Assembly: GCA_035532935.1 (NCBI GenBank)
Contig: DATKQE010000011.1
Coordinates: 13,510-77,509 of the forward strand
DNA: 64,000 nucleotides
Direction of reading: 5' to 3'
From: DATJLY01 sp035532935
Lineage (GTDB): Bacteria; Pseudomonadota; Alphaproteobacteria; ATCC43930; CGMCC-115725
In this document: piece after piece, positions 34,958-43,155 of the stretch
Position numbering within the stretch: the first letter of the stretch is position 1
Layout of the letters: each line of letters starts with the position of its first letter
The notes under the pieces: model-generated
What the model was told of the DNA's origin: nothing
Seen by the model: the letters and a program-made list of their open reading frames with translations, nothing else
Databases searched by the model: none
Position numbers and translations under genes: made by a program

Positions 34958-35566
34958 ATGAAGGTTACCGTCACGGGTAAACACATGGACGTGGCCGATG
35001 CGCTGCGCCAACGTGTCATTGTGGCCACCGCCGCCATCGTCGAACGCTATTTTGGCAAGGCGACCGAGGCACATGTCGTGTTCGGCCGCGAACGGCATCA
35101 CGTCACCGCCGAGATTCTGGTGCATGCGCGCCGTGGCCTCTCGGTGCTGGGCGGCGGCACCGGCGACGATGCCGCTCTGGCCTTCGACAGCGCGGCCGAG
35201 CGCGTCGACAAGCGCCTGAGACGGCACAAGCGGCGCCTGCGCAACCATCACGCGCGTGCCAAGGACGACGCGGCCGCGCCGGTCGAAGAGGCGGCGACCG
35301 CCTATGTTCTCGCCGCGGACGACGACAACGCCGATGCCGGCGACGGCGAGCCGCTTGTCATCGCCGAGATGCGCACCAGCATTCCCGAACTGAGCGTCAG
35401 CGAGGCAGTGATGCGGCTCGATCTCGGCGAGCTGCCGGCACTGTTGTTCCGCAACCGCGCGCGCGGCAATCTCAACGTCGTCTATCGGCGTCCCGACGGC
35501 AATTTCGGCTGGATCGATCCCGACCTGGCCGCGCCCCAGGCCGGGCGCGATGGTGCCGTGCCATGA
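34958..35566 (+). CDS. hpf: Ribosome hibernation promoting factor, long form
   Basis: 202 residues: an N-terminal S30AE domain (about 1-105, VTVTGKHMDVADALRQRV-like start and RKRLRRHKRRLR-type basic tail) and a C-terminal domain from about 135 (RTSIPELSVSEAVMRLDLGELPALLFRN) that dimerises in long HPF. It joins 70S ribosomes into inactive 100S dimers in stationary phase. The stop overlaps the ptsN start by 4 bp. The middle linker (AAAPVEEAATAYVLAADDD) is low-complexity. Confidence 0.92.
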   Translation: MKVTVTGKHMDVADALRQRVIVATAAIVERYFGKATEAHVVFGRERHHVTAEILVHARRGLSVLGGGTGDDAALAFDSAAERVDKRLRRHKRRLRNHHARAKDDAAAPVEEAATAYVLAADDDNADAGDGEPLVIAEMRTSIPELSVSEAVMRLDLGELPALLFRNRARGNLNVVYRRPDGNFGWIDPDLAAPQAGRDGAVP

Positions 35567-36030
35567 TGGAAATCGCCGAGCTGATCACGCCCCAGAGCGT
35601 CGTGGCCGGCCTGCGCGTCGCCAACAAGCGCCAGCTCCTGCAGGAACTGGCCAAGCGCGCCGCCCCGTTCGTCGGCCTCGACGAGAAGGTGATTCTCGAT
35701 ACCCTCATGGAACGCGAGCGGCTGGGCAGCACCGGGATCGGCGGCGGCATCGCGGTGCCGCACGGCAGGCTCGCCAGGCTGCCACGCATGTTCGGGCTCT
35801 TCGCGCGGCTCGAGAAGCCGATCCCGTTCGAATCCGTGGACGACCAGCCGGTCGATCTCGTCTTTCTGCTGCTGACGCCCGATACTGCGGGAGCCGATCA
35901 TCTGAAGGCGCTTGCCCGGGTCTCGCGCCTGCTGCGCGACAATGCGATATGCACCAAATTGCGCGGCACCGACCGCGCCGATGCGCTCTACGCGCTCCTG
36001 ACCGACCGCGCCGCAAGCAACGCCGCCTGA
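35563..36030 (+). CDS. ptsN: Nitrogen-related PTS IIA protein
   Basis: 155 residues of the EIIA-Ntr family. The phosphorylated histidine is H67 in GGGIAVPHGR; the fold is indicated by LITPQSVVAGLRVANKRQLLQEL and FESVDDQPVDLVFLLLTP. It is phosphorylated by EI-Ntr and NPr (not in window) and regulates potassium, nitrogen and envelope stress responses. An overlapping ATGATG makes the start either 35563 or 35566; the first overlaps hpf. It converges on the DUF1150 gene with a gap of ten bases. Confidence 0.93.
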   Translation: MMEIAELITPQSVVAGLRVANKRQLLQELAKRAAPFVGLDEKVILDTLMERERLGSTGIGGGIAVPHGRLARLPRMFGLFARLEKPIPFESVDDQPVDLVFLLLTPDTAGADHLKALARVSRLLRDNAICTKLRGTDRADALYALLTDRAASNAA

Positions 36031-36040
36031 GCGCGGCGCG

Positions 36041-36256
36041 TCAGTGGACGCTTACCGCCTCGAGATCGTGCTGGAGCAGGGCCGCCACCGCGGTCGCGTG
36101 GTCGCGCAGCACCGCCATCGGCGTGCCGTCGGCCGCATGCACGGCATAGGCGGGCGCGTCGTCGACGATGACGCGCTTCACATAGGCGATGTCGTTAACG
36201 CCGAGATGGGCGAACTCCTGGGGGGTGATGGATCGCAGATTGGCCTGAAGGTTCAT
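36041..36256 (-). CDS. DUF1150 family small protein
   Basis: 71 residues: MNLQANLRSITPQEFAHLGV and YVKRVIVDDAPAYAVHAADG, HDLEAVSVH at the end. DUF1150 proteins are alphaproteobacterial and are regularly encoded directly behind a small heat-shock protein gene, as here, with a 4-bp overlap. No function is known; co-expression with the chaperone is implied. Start ATG 36256 chosen over a longer frame that would run inside the Hsp20 gene. Confidence 0.8.
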   Translation of the reverse strand: MNLQANLRSITPQEFAHLGVNDIAYVKRVIVDDAPAYAVHAADGTPMAVLRDHATAVAALLQHDLEAVSVH

Positions 36257-36696
36257 GGCACGCTCCCATTTTCGGTGCCGTTCCGATCGGCCGGACGGAT
36301 CGCCACCTTGCGCACCCGTCCCTCGGGCGCGCGCCGCACCAGATCGATGTTGAGCAGCCCGTTGTCGAGCCACGCGCCCGCCACCTCGATGCCTTCGGCA
36401 AGCATGAAGTTGCGCTGGAACTGGCGCGCGGCGATGCCGCGATGGAGATAGACGCGATCCTTGTCGTCGGTCTGCTTGCCGCGGACGACGAGCTGGGTCC
36501 CTTCGATCTGAACCGACAAATCGTCCATGGTGAATCCGGCGACGGCGAGGGTGATGCGCAGGGCCGCATCGCCGATCTGTTCGACGTTGTACGGAGGATA
36601 GCCATCCGCGGCCGCCTTGGTGACCTGGTCGAGCGTCCGTTCGAGCTGGTCGAAGCCCAAAAGCAGCGGCGAATTGAACAGCGAAAGACGCGACAC
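36253..36696 (-). CDS. Small heat-shock protein Hsp20/IbpA family
   Basis: 147 residues with an alpha-crystallin domain (about 35-125: YNVEQIGDAALRITLAVAGF, then RGIAARQFQRNFMLAEGIEV and the beta strand GLLNIDLVRR). The N-terminus SRLSLFNSPLLLGFDQLERTLDQ is characteristic of alphaproteobacterial Hsp20. It holds unfolding proteins for refolding. GTG 36696 follows an AGGAGGT site four bases away and begins the family-typical sequence. The 5' leader contains a hairpin that covers this site and carries the UYGCU element of ROSE thermometers, and an RpoH-like promoter lies 95 bases upstream. Confidence 0.92.
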   Translation of the reverse strand: MSRLSLFNSPLLLGFDQLERTLDQVTKAAADGYPPYNVEQIGDAALRITLAVAGFTMDDLSVQIEGTQLVVRGKQTDDKDRVYLHRGIAARQFQRNFMLAEGIEVAGAWLDNGLLNIDLVRRAPEGRVRKVAIRPADRNGTENGSVP

Positions 36697-36700
36697 ACGC

Positions 36701-36725
36701 ACCTCCTCAAGCGACTGAGCGAGGC
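36701..36725 (-). promoter_or_regulatory. ROSE-like RNA thermometer over the hsp20 Shine-Dalgarno
   Basis: On the minus strand GCCTCGCTCA (36725-36716) pairs with TGAGGAGGT (36709-36701) across a six-base loop: nine pairs with one bulged G. The bulged base lies within TCGCT, which matches the conserved UYGCU element that covers the ribosome binding site in ROSE thermometers of rhizobial small heat-shock genes. At low temperature this would hide the Shine-Dalgarno of hsp20. Pairing was done by eye, not by folding software. Confidence 0.6.
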
Positions 36726-36790
36726 GATGAAGGCGGGCCCTCAAGGCACCCGACACACCGCGGGCGGTCCAACGGCACCACCCGCATCCT

Positions 36791-36819
36791 ATGTGGGAGG
36801 GTTCCGGGCAACGATCAAG
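36791..36819 (-). promoter_or_regulatory. RpoH (sigma-32)-like promoter of hsp20
   Basis: CTTGAT (36819-36814) and CCCACAT (36797-36791) on the minus strand are separated by 16 bases and resemble the alphaproteobacterial heat-shock promoter CTTGA-N16-CYTATNT. Transcription would begin near 36785, leaving a leader of about 90 bases, as long as known ROSE leaders. The element begins inside the last codons of the Anbu gene. Confidence 0.5.
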
Positions 36820-37564
36820 CCCGGCCGCCGGGCGGCGCCCAGTCGGGGCGCGGCATGGCGCGGTAGGCATCGCGCAGCGCCTCGGACCAGCGGCTGCGGA
36901 TCATGGCGAAATAGCGATCGTCCTCGGTGATCCGGCGCCGCAGTTCGGCGCGCATCTCGTCGCGGCGATAGACCAGCAGGTCGATCGGCATGCCCACGGT
37001 AAGGTTGCTGCGCAGGGTCGAATCCATCGACACCAGCACCAGCTTCACGCCGTCATAGAGATCGGTATCGAACTCCATCGCACGGTCGAGGATCGGCTTG
37101 CCGTATTTGTGCTCGCCGATCTGCAGGAACGGCGTGTCGGGCGTCGCCTCGATGAAATTGCCGGCGGCATAGATTTCGAACAGCCGAAGATTGCGGCCGC
37201 GAAGCTGCCCGCCCAAGAGGATCGAAACCTCGAACGGCACGTTCTGCGCCTGGAGCGCGGCGGCATCGGTGCGGAACACGCGGCGAACGGCCTCGCCGAC
37301 GAGTTGGGCGGAGCGGAACATGGTCGGGGTGGAATAGAGCGTCTCGAGCCGTTCGCCGGTCTCGATCCCCTCGTGCAGCAGGTTGACGACCGCCTGGGTC
37401 ACCGCGAGATTGCCGGCGGTGAGCAGCACGAGAAAGCGCTCGTCCGGGATCTGGAAGATGAGCATCTTCGAGAAAGTGGAGATGTTGTCGACGCCGGCGC
37501 TGGTGCGCGTATCCGACAGCATCACCAGCCCATCCTTGAGATAAAGCGCGACGCAATAGGTCAT
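36815..37564 (-). CDS. Anbu proteasome-like peptidase (HslV-related)
   Basis: 249 residues. The N-terminal MTYCVALYLKDG and SDTRTSAGVDNISTFSK show the Ntn-hydrolase layout: T2 is the candidate nucleophile after Met removal, with D18 and K33 as partners. The rest keeps the beta-subunit fold (VLLTAGNLAVTQAVV, SILLGGQLRGRNLRLFEIYAAGN). Anbu is an ancestral proteasome beta relative that forms open rings or spirals; its protease activity is disputed and its substrates unknown. The three upstream genes on the same strand (transglutaminase, alpha-E, ATP-grasp) are its recurrent neighbours. Confidence 0.9.
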   Translation of the reverse strand: MTYCVALYLKDGLVMLSDTRTSAGVDNISTFSKMLIFQIPDERFLVLLTAGNLAVTQAVVNLLHEGIETGERLETLYSTPTMFRSAQLVGEAVRRVFRTDAAALQAQNVPFEVSILLGGQLRGRNLRLFEIYAAGNFIEATPDTPFLQIGEHKYGKPILDRAMEFDTDLYDGVKLVLVSMDSTLRSNLTVGMPIDLLVYRRDEMRAELRRRITEDDRYFAMIRSRWSEALRDAYRAMPRPDWAPPGGRA

Positions 37565-37591
37565 GTGACGTTCCCCCGTTGAGGCCGGCGC

Positions 37592-38407
37592 TCACTGGTC
37601 GGCGCCGGTCCGGACCACCTGCACTTTCACCGCCAGCGTCGCGGTGGCGGGGCCGCGGCGGATGCCGCGCACCGGCGCCGCCGACCAGTAGTCGAGTCCC
37701 ACCGCGGTACGAATGTGGCAGGCGGTCGGACGCGTGCGGTTCGACGGATCGAACCCGACCCAGCCGATCCCGTCGAGCCAAGCCTCGGCCCAGGCATGGC
37801 TCGCCTCGTGGTCCTGCCGGTCTTCGCCGGTCCAAAGATAGCCCCCGACATAGCGTGCCGGCACGCCCAACGCACGCGCGGCCGCGATGAATACATGGGC
37901 GTGGTCCTGGCACACGCCGGCGCCGATGGCGAGTGCGGCGTCGGCCGCGATGGCGGAATTGGTGGGCCCGGCGCGATCGCCGAGCCGCGCCCGCACCGCG
38001 TCCATGAGCGCCGTCATCCGCGCCAGCGGATCGGCGCCGCGCGCGCCCTCGTGCTCCAGCGCCGCGATCGCCGTGGAGGCGGCGGTGAGCGGCGTGTGGT
38101 TCAAATAGAAGAGCGGCGGCAGCGGCTCGGGCGCGCCGCTGACGACGCCGTACGTGTCGCGCGTCTCGACCTCGCCGTCCACCAGCACGGTGGCAGAGAT
38201 ATGCGGCCGGTTGGTGGCATGGCAATGGACCAGATTGCCGAAGCCATCGACGAATTCCGGCAAGGGTTTCGGCGTCTCGGCCGCCACCGACCAGCGCAGC
38301 ACCGCGAGCCCGTCATGGGGTCGGGGCGTCAATCGCAGCGTCTGGATCGCATAGGCGACGGCCTCGGAATAGCGATAGACCGTTTCGTGCCGCACGGTAA
38401 GCCGCAT
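37592..38407 (-). CDS. Transglutaminase-like cysteine protease/amidase of the Anbu cluster
   Basis: 271 residues. N-terminal bacterial transglutaminase-like domain (MRLTVRHETVYRYSEAVAYAIQTLRLTPR in parts), then the core with catalytic C166 (GAGVCQDHAH), H204 (EASHAWAEAW) and D220 (VGFDPSN). Transglutaminase-like proteins cleave or form isopeptide bonds. In Anbu-type clusters it has been suggested to work with ATP-grasp ligase and alpha-E proteins on a peptide tag. It lies 27 bp upstream of the Anbu gene. Confidence 0.88.
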   Translation of the reverse strand: MRLTVRHETVYRYSEAVAYAIQTLRLTPRPHDGLAVLRWSVAAETPKPLPEFVDGFGNLVHCHATNRPHISATVLVDGEVETRDTYGVVSGAPEPLPPLFYLNHTPLTAASTAIAALEHEGARGADPLARMTALMDAVRARLGDRAGPTNSAIAADAALAIGAGVCQDHAHVFIAAARALGVPARYVGGYLWTGEDRQDHEASHAWAEAWLDGIGWVGFDPSNRTRPTACHIRTAVGLDYWSAAPVRGIRRGPATATLAVKVQVVRTGADQ

Positions 38408-38419
38408 GGAAGGCCAGGC

Positions 38420-39364
38420 TCAGGTGAGATAGAGGCCGATGATCTCGTTTCCCAGCACGGTCGAGCGATCGATGAATTCGGTCAGGAACTCGTGCAGGCC
38501 GCGCTGGAAGATATCCTGGATCCGGCCGTAGAGCAGTCGCGCGTGCATCTCGCCGGCGACGCGGTGGCACTCGCCGCGCTTGCCGCCATGGGACCCGCCG
38601 AGCAGGCCGAGCTGCTCGGTGATGACATTGTAGCAGGCGAGCAGCGAGCGCGGCATTTCCGGGCGCAGGATCAGAAGCTCGGCGATGAGCCAGGGCTGCA
38701 GACGCTGATGATAGACCCAATGATAGGAGCGCAGCGCCGAGACCGAGCGCAAGATCGCTTGCCACTGGTAGTAATCGAGCGCGCCGCCCACCCCCTCGTC
38801 CTGCGGCAGGAGCAGGTAGTATTTCACGTCGAGGATGCGCGCGGTGTTGTCGGCGCGCTCGATCGAGGTCCCCAGGCGCGTGAAATAATAGGCGTCGTTG
38901 CGCAGCATCGTGCTGCCATAGGCGCCGTTGAAGAGCTGCGAGCGCTCGCGCACCCATTCGAGGAAGGCGGCGACGCCGTCATGCGTCGCCGCGCCCGCTG
39001 CGCCCTCGCGCGCGCCGCGCCACAGCTCGTTGAGCGCATTCCACATGTCGGCGGTAAGCGCGGTGCGTACCGCGCGCGCGTTCCGCCGCGCCGTCTCGAG
39101 ACAGGAGAGGATGTTCGACGGGTTGTCGGGATCGGCGACGAGGTAATGGATCACCAGCGACGCGCTCGCCTCCTCGTGCTTGGCGAAAAAGCCGGGCTCG
39201 CAGCCGGTGGCGATCAGCGTCGACAGCCATTCGTTGCCGGCGCTGCCGAGCGAGCGGGCGATGCTCGACATGCGCAGGCCCACTTCGACCACGCGGGCGA
39301 TGTTCTCGGCGCGCTCGACATAGCGCGCGAGCCAATAGAGGCTGTCGGCGGTGCGGCTCAGCAT
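38420..39364 (-). CDS. Alpha-E domain protein (DUF403)
   Basis: 314 residues, all-helical. Start MLSRTADSLYWLARYVERAENIARV (the family signature, read in parts), with TSIERADNTARILDVKYYLLLP and IDRSTVLGNEIIGLYLT near the end. Alpha-E proteins recur beside circularly permuted ATP-grasp and transglutaminase genes and are thought to take part in peptide ligation, with no tested activity. ATG 39364 lies eight bases from the ATP-grasp stop; a longer upstream frame would run through that gene. Confidence 0.9.
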   Translation of the reverse strand: MLSRTADSLYWLARYVERAENIARVVEVGLRMSSIARSLGSAGNEWLSTLIATGCEPGFFAKHEEASASLVIHYLVADPDNPSNILSCLETARRNARAVRTALTADMWNALNELWRGAREGAAGAATHDGVAAFLEWVRERSQLFNGAYGSTMLRNDAYYFTRLGTSIERADNTARILDVKYYLLLPQDEGVGGALDYYQWQAILRSVSALRSYHWVYHQRLQPWLIAELLILRPEMPRSLLACYNVITEQLGLLGGSHGGKRGECHRVAGEMHARLLYGRIQDIFQRGLHEFLTEFIDRSTVLGNEIIGLYLT

Positions 39365-39371
39365 CGAGCGC

Positions 39372-40805
39372 TCATCCCTCGAGCACCCAGGTGTCCTTGG
39401 TGCCTCCGCCCTGGCTCGAATTGACGACGAGCGAGCCCTCGCGCAGCGCGACGCGCGTGAGGCCGCCGGGCACGATGCGGATCTCCTTGCCGCACAGCAC
39501 GAAGGGACGGAGATCGACATGGCGGGGCGCGATGCCGCTCGCGACGATGGTGGGGCAGGTCGAGAGCGCGAGCGTCGGCTGGGCGACATAGTCGGCCGGA
39601 TGCGCCATGAGTTTCTCGGCGAAGGCCGCGCGCTCGGCGCGGGTCGCGTGCGGGCCCACCAGCATGCCGTGGCCGCCCGAGCCGCGCGCCTCCTTGACCA
39701 CCAGCTCGTCGAGGTGGTCGAGCACGTAGCCGAGCTCGGCGCGCTCGGCGCAGCGATAGGTCGGCACGTTCTTGAGCAGCGGCTCCTCGCCGAGATAGAA
39801 GCGGATCATCGCCGGCACGAAGGGGTAGATCGCCTTGTCGTCGGCGATGCCCGCCCCCACCGCGTTCGCCAGCGTCACGTTGCCGGCGCGATAGGCGTTG
39901 AACAGCCCCGGCGTGCCGAGCATCGATTCGGGCAGGAAGGTCAGCGGATCGATGTAATCGTCGTCGATCCGGCGGTAGATCACGTCGACCCGGCGCAGCC
40001 CTGCGGTGGTGCGCATGTAGACGATGTTGTCGTCGACCACGAGATCGGCGCCCTCGACCAGCTCGATCCCCATCTCGTCGGCCAGGAACGAATGCTCGTA
40101 ATAGGCGCTGTTGAACGCGCCCGGCGTCAGCAGCACGACCGTCGGCTCGTCCTCGCAATGCGGCGGCGCGACCGAGGCGAGCGTCTCGAGCAGCTCCTCG
40201 GGATAATGCGCGATCTGCGCGATGCGATGGCGCGCATAGAGGTCCGGAAAGAGGCGCATCGTCGCCTCGCGGTTCTCGAGCATGTAGGACACGCCCGACG
40301 GCGTGCGGCAATTGTCCTCGAGCACGTAGAAATCGGACGGACCGACGCGGACGAGGTCGATGCCGCAGACATGGGTAAAGACGCCCCGCGCCGGCGTGAA
40401 GCCCTGCATCTCCGGGCGGAAACCCTGGTCGTGGAGCACGAGCGCTTCGGGCACCGCGCCGGCGCGCAGAATTTCGCGCTCGTGATAGATGTCGCCAAGG
40501 AAGGCGTTCAGCGCACGCACCCGCTGCGTCAGGCCGGCGGCGAGCGCGCGCCACTCGGCGGCGGCGATGATGCGCGGAATGATGTCGAAGGGGATGAGCC
40601 GCTCCGGATCGCCGCCCTCGGCATAGACCGAAAACGTGATGCCGATGCGCCGGAACAGCAGCTCCGCCTCGCGCCGCTTGCGCGCCAGGTGTTCCGGCGG
40701 CGTGTCCCGGAGCCAGCGCATCACCAGCGCGTAATGCTCAAGACAGGTATCGACGCCGCCGGTCTCGTCGAAGACCCGTGCGTAGTCCGACCCAATTCCG
40801 CTCAC
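39372..40805 (-). CDS. Circularly permuted ATP-grasp protein (DUF404/407)
   Basis: 477 residues. Recognised by FDIIPRIIAAAEWRALAAGL, GIDLVRVGPSDFYVLEDNCRTPSGVSYM, and the ATP-grasp elements VVKEARGSGGHGMLVGP and LRPFVLCGKEIRIVPGGLTRVA. This permuted ATP-grasp family is predicted to make peptide or amide bonds. It starts the four-gene unit ATP-grasp, alpha-E, transglutaminase, Anbu, read from 40805 down to 36815. The end SSQGGGTKDTWVLEG is the usual C-terminus. Confidence 0.92.
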   Translation of the reverse strand: MSGIGSDYARVFDETGGVDTCLEHYALVMRWLRDTPPEHLARKRREAELLFRRIGITFSVYAEGGDPERLIPFDIIPRIIAAAEWRALAAGLTQRVRALNAFLGDIYHEREILRAGAVPEALVLHDQGFRPEMQGFTPARGVFTHVCGIDLVRVGPSDFYVLEDNCRTPSGVSYMLENREATMRLFPDLYARHRIAQIAHYPEELLETLASVAPPHCEDEPTVVLLTPGAFNSAYYEHSFLADEMGIELVEGADLVVDDNIVYMRTTAGLRRVDVIYRRIDDDYIDPLTFLPESMLGTPGLFNAYRAGNVTLANAVGAGIADDKAIYPFVPAMIRFYLGEEPLLKNVPTYRCAERAELGYVLDHLDELVVKEARGSGGHGMLVGPHATRAERAAFAEKLMAHPADYVAQPTLALSTCPTIVASGIAPRHVDLRPFVLCGKEIRIVPGGLTRVALREGSLVVNSSQGGGTKDTWVLEG

Positions 40806-40954
40806 ACGACCTCCGGTCGGCGGCCCGGCCTGGGGCCGTCAACGGGATGATGTGCAATCCGCGCGCCAAGTCCATCCTCGGCCGTTCGCTCAGAGAACCG
40901 CCCTGAGCTGCTTATACGGTAAGCGATCTTACGGGCGGGCGTATGAGTCTGCAT

Positions 40955-40976
40955 AAAAAAAAGGCACTGGAGCGCC
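40955..40976 (-). terminator. Rho-independent terminator after the 40995-41822 gene
   Basis: On the minus strand GGCGC and GTGCC form a five-pair stem (one G-U) with a TCCA loop, followed directly by eight T residues (40962-40955). It sits 19 bases after the stop codon of the membrane-protein gene. This is the clearest intrinsic terminator in the window and also insulates the Anbu cluster from upstream transcription. Confidence 0.75.
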
Positions 40977-40994
40977 GCGGCCCGGCGGCAGACG

Positions 40995-41822
40995 TCAGTT
41001 CGATTCGTTGCCCTTGGCGCCGATCGTCAGAGCGCCGGCGGCGAAATTGTCGAGGGCGTAGATCGCCCGGATCCGGGTGTAACGGCGTTTGCGAAAAGCG
41101 TCGCGGTAGCGGATTTCGCCATAGACATGGAGCGCCGCGGTGCCGCTGTTGAAAGCGGCGAGCTGCTCGGGTTCCCAGGCGGCCTCATGCCGCTTGACGA
41201 GGGCGAAGCGGCCGCCGGGACCGAGCGCCGCGTCGGACGTCTCGACCGTGCGACGGTGCCGCGGCAGCGCCACCTCGGGCTTCGCTTCGGCCGGCCAGAT
41301 CTCGATCCAGTGCTCGACGTCATAGGCCGGTGTCTGGCCGAAATTCCGGAGCGTGATCTCGAATTCCGGATAATAGTCGTGGGCGCCGCTGCGCGAAGCG
41401 GTCTCGACCAGGACATAGGCGCGAAGCCGCTGCCGGGCGGAGCGCGCGAAATGCGTGTATTGGATGACGCCGACCAGCACGAGGCCGGCGATCACGAGCA
41501 CGAGCAGGCCCGCGTAAATGGCGATGGCGATGTCTGTGACACGGACGCCGCACATGAAGCCGTGCAGCCATTCGTTGGCCGGGCCCGCCGGCGCGACCGC
41601 GCAATAGGTGGCGACGTGCGCGAGGCCGGCGGGGGTCAGGAAATCGAACAGCGACGGCGACGTTACCGCGGCAACCGGCGCGGCCAGGGTGGCGGTGGGC
41701 TGCGCGCTCTCGCCCTCCAGTGCCGGCTGGGCCAGGGAAGCCGCCGCGGCAAAGGTCAGCGCCAGCACGACCGGCAGGCAACACCGGGCGATACGGCGAA
41801 ACGAGGCGGCGATCGCATGCAT
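40995..41822 (-). CDS. Uncharacterised membrane protein with soluble C-terminal domain
   Basis: 275 residues from ATG 41822: a hydrophobic N-terminal segment (about 10-30, CCLPVVLALTFAAAASLA) that may be a signal anchor, a short linker, one clear membrane helix near 100-120 (DIAIAIYAGLLVLVIAGLVL), and a cytoplasmic or periplasmic C-domain with YVLVETASRSGAHDYYPEFEITLRNFGQTPAYDV. That C-domain is like a beta-sandwich found in many single-pass bacterial proteins. An ATG at 41891 would add a Pro/Arg-rich head. No function is recognised. A strong terminator ends the gene. Confidence 0.65.
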   Translation of the reverse strand: MHAIAASFRRIARCCLPVVLALTFAAAASLAQPALEGESAQPTATLAAPVAAVTSPSLFDFLTPAGLAHVATYCAVAPAGPANEWLHGFMCGVRVTDIAIAIYAGLLVLVIAGLVLVGVIQYTHFARSARQRLRAYVLVETASRSGAHDYYPEFEITLRNFGQTPAYDVEHWIEIWPAEAKPEVALPRHRRTVETSDAALGPGGRFALVKRHEAAWEPEQLAAFNSGTAALHVYGEIRYRDAFRKRRYTRIRAIYALDNFAAGALTIGAKGNESN

Positions 41823-41901
41823 CAGGACGCTCCCCAGGCGTTCGGCCGTCGGTGGTGGGGAACGTCCGCCGGCGGCAAATTCACGATCCATAAAGGGGAG
41901 T

Positions 41902-42909
41902 TTACCGCGTCGGCGTGCGGATGGCAGACCGTGCCGTCGCCCTGCTCGACGCGCGTGACTTCGATCGCAGGCCGTCCGAGGCCAGCGGCCAGCGCAAACG
42001 CGACCGGCCTGCCGCTGCCGGACGCTTCACCTGCAGATCGTCGCCGAACTCGAGCGCGAGCGGATGATGGCCCCTGATCATGTCGTGGTATGACCGTTGC
42101 AGCGCGCGCAACTCGCCCGATGCGCGCAGGCTTTCGATGTTCTCGACCTGCGCCAGCAAATTTTCGCTTGCCACCTTCTGGTACCAAGGCTCGCATTCAT
42201 GCAGTGGCACCGGGTCGAGCGCCAGGGCTCGGCACATGTATTGCAATAGCACATCGCGCCGACGAACGAAGTCCTCGTAAAAGATCGCATGCACGGGGAC
42301 GCCATGGCCGTGCATGACGTCCATATACGTGGTGCAGACATTCTCCTTGAACGCCCACAGCTCTTTCATCGATGCGGCAACGAAGTCTGCAGGAACGGCA
42401 AACCGGTACGCATGCAGCACCTGGCGCACCGCATCCTGTTCCTCGCGGGTCAGGGTGGCGAAGCCGAATTGTGGGTTGACGTCAGTGACGAACTTGATCC
42501 CGATCTGTGGCTCCAGAGCGGGAACGATGCATGTCGAGAAATAGCGGCTGACGGCCCATTCCAGCGCATTCAGCCGAAACACGTGAAAGACTGTGACATC
42601 GTGTTTGCGAAGCACCTCGGCGATCCGTTCCGGCTCGCCCCAAATCCGCCATTTGAAGCCCACCGACGCCGAAACGCGTCCGTTCACGCCGCCGGGCATG
42701 CCGAGGCTCGACCGTGCCGATTCCAGATCGCCGGTCGCGAACAGTGCATCAAGACGGACGTGAATGTTTTCCGGCGTGGCAAACGCGTTCGGGTGATGCT
42801 GATCCGCCTCCTCGAAGAGCGGCACGCAAACATTGGGATGCTTGCTCAGCAGGTCGGTTAGCGCTGTCGCGCCTTCGCGCCAGTGGTAAACGATGACGAA
42901 GTTGCCCAT
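41902..42909 (-). CDS. Sulfotransferase-family protein
   Basis: 335 residues. The N-terminal VIVYHWREGATALTDLLSKHPNV has the P-loop-like layout of PAPS-dependent sulfotransferases, and VFHVFRLNALEWAVSRYFS resembles the 3'-phosphate-binding R...S motif. Such enzymes transfer sulfate from PAPS to carbohydrate or lipid acceptors. The gene is clearly less GC-biased than its neighbours, with several TTG, ATA and AAT codons, so it is probably acquired. A frame extended to 42987 lacks a ribosome binding site; ATG 42909 begins the conserved part. Acceptor unknown. Confidence 0.55.
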   Translation of the reverse strand: MGNFVIVYHWREGATALTDLLSKHPNVCVPLFEEADQHHPNAFATPENIHVRLDALFATGDLESARSSLGMPGGVNGRVSASVGFKWRIWGEPERIAEVLRKHDVTVFHVFRLNALEWAVSRYFSTCIVPALEPQIGIKFVTDVNPQFGFATLTREEQDAVRQVLHAYRFAVPADFVAASMKELWAFKENVCTTYMDVMHGHGVPVHAIFYEDFVRRRDVLLQYMCRALALDPVPLHECEPWYQKVASENLLAQVENIESLRASGELRALQRSYHDMIRGHHPLALEFGDDLQVKRPAAAGRSRLRWPLASDGLRSKSRASSRATARSAIRTPTR

Positions 42910-43155
42910 CACCCACGTCCCGGCCGTTGAAGTGACAAAGGTACGAACGCGATCGGATCGTGCGCGGCCCGCAGATCGGGCGAGCAACCGCGCACTAAAG
43001 TAATACTTGCTATCATACCATCATTGACGCCGCATTAAGAGCATTAAGGGCGGCGGGACTGCAGGTCCGACGACCAGAGCGAAGGAAATCGCCGTTCCCC
43101 GTTAGAACCGGCCGCAGCCGCGCATGTCGCGAGCGCCCGGCCGACCGGAGCCCCC

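Noticed and set aside
40919..40932. GTAAG/CTTAC inverted repeat upstream of the Anbu cluster
   Set aside because: Only five base pairs with a four-base loop; expected by chance and not placed at a clear promoter.
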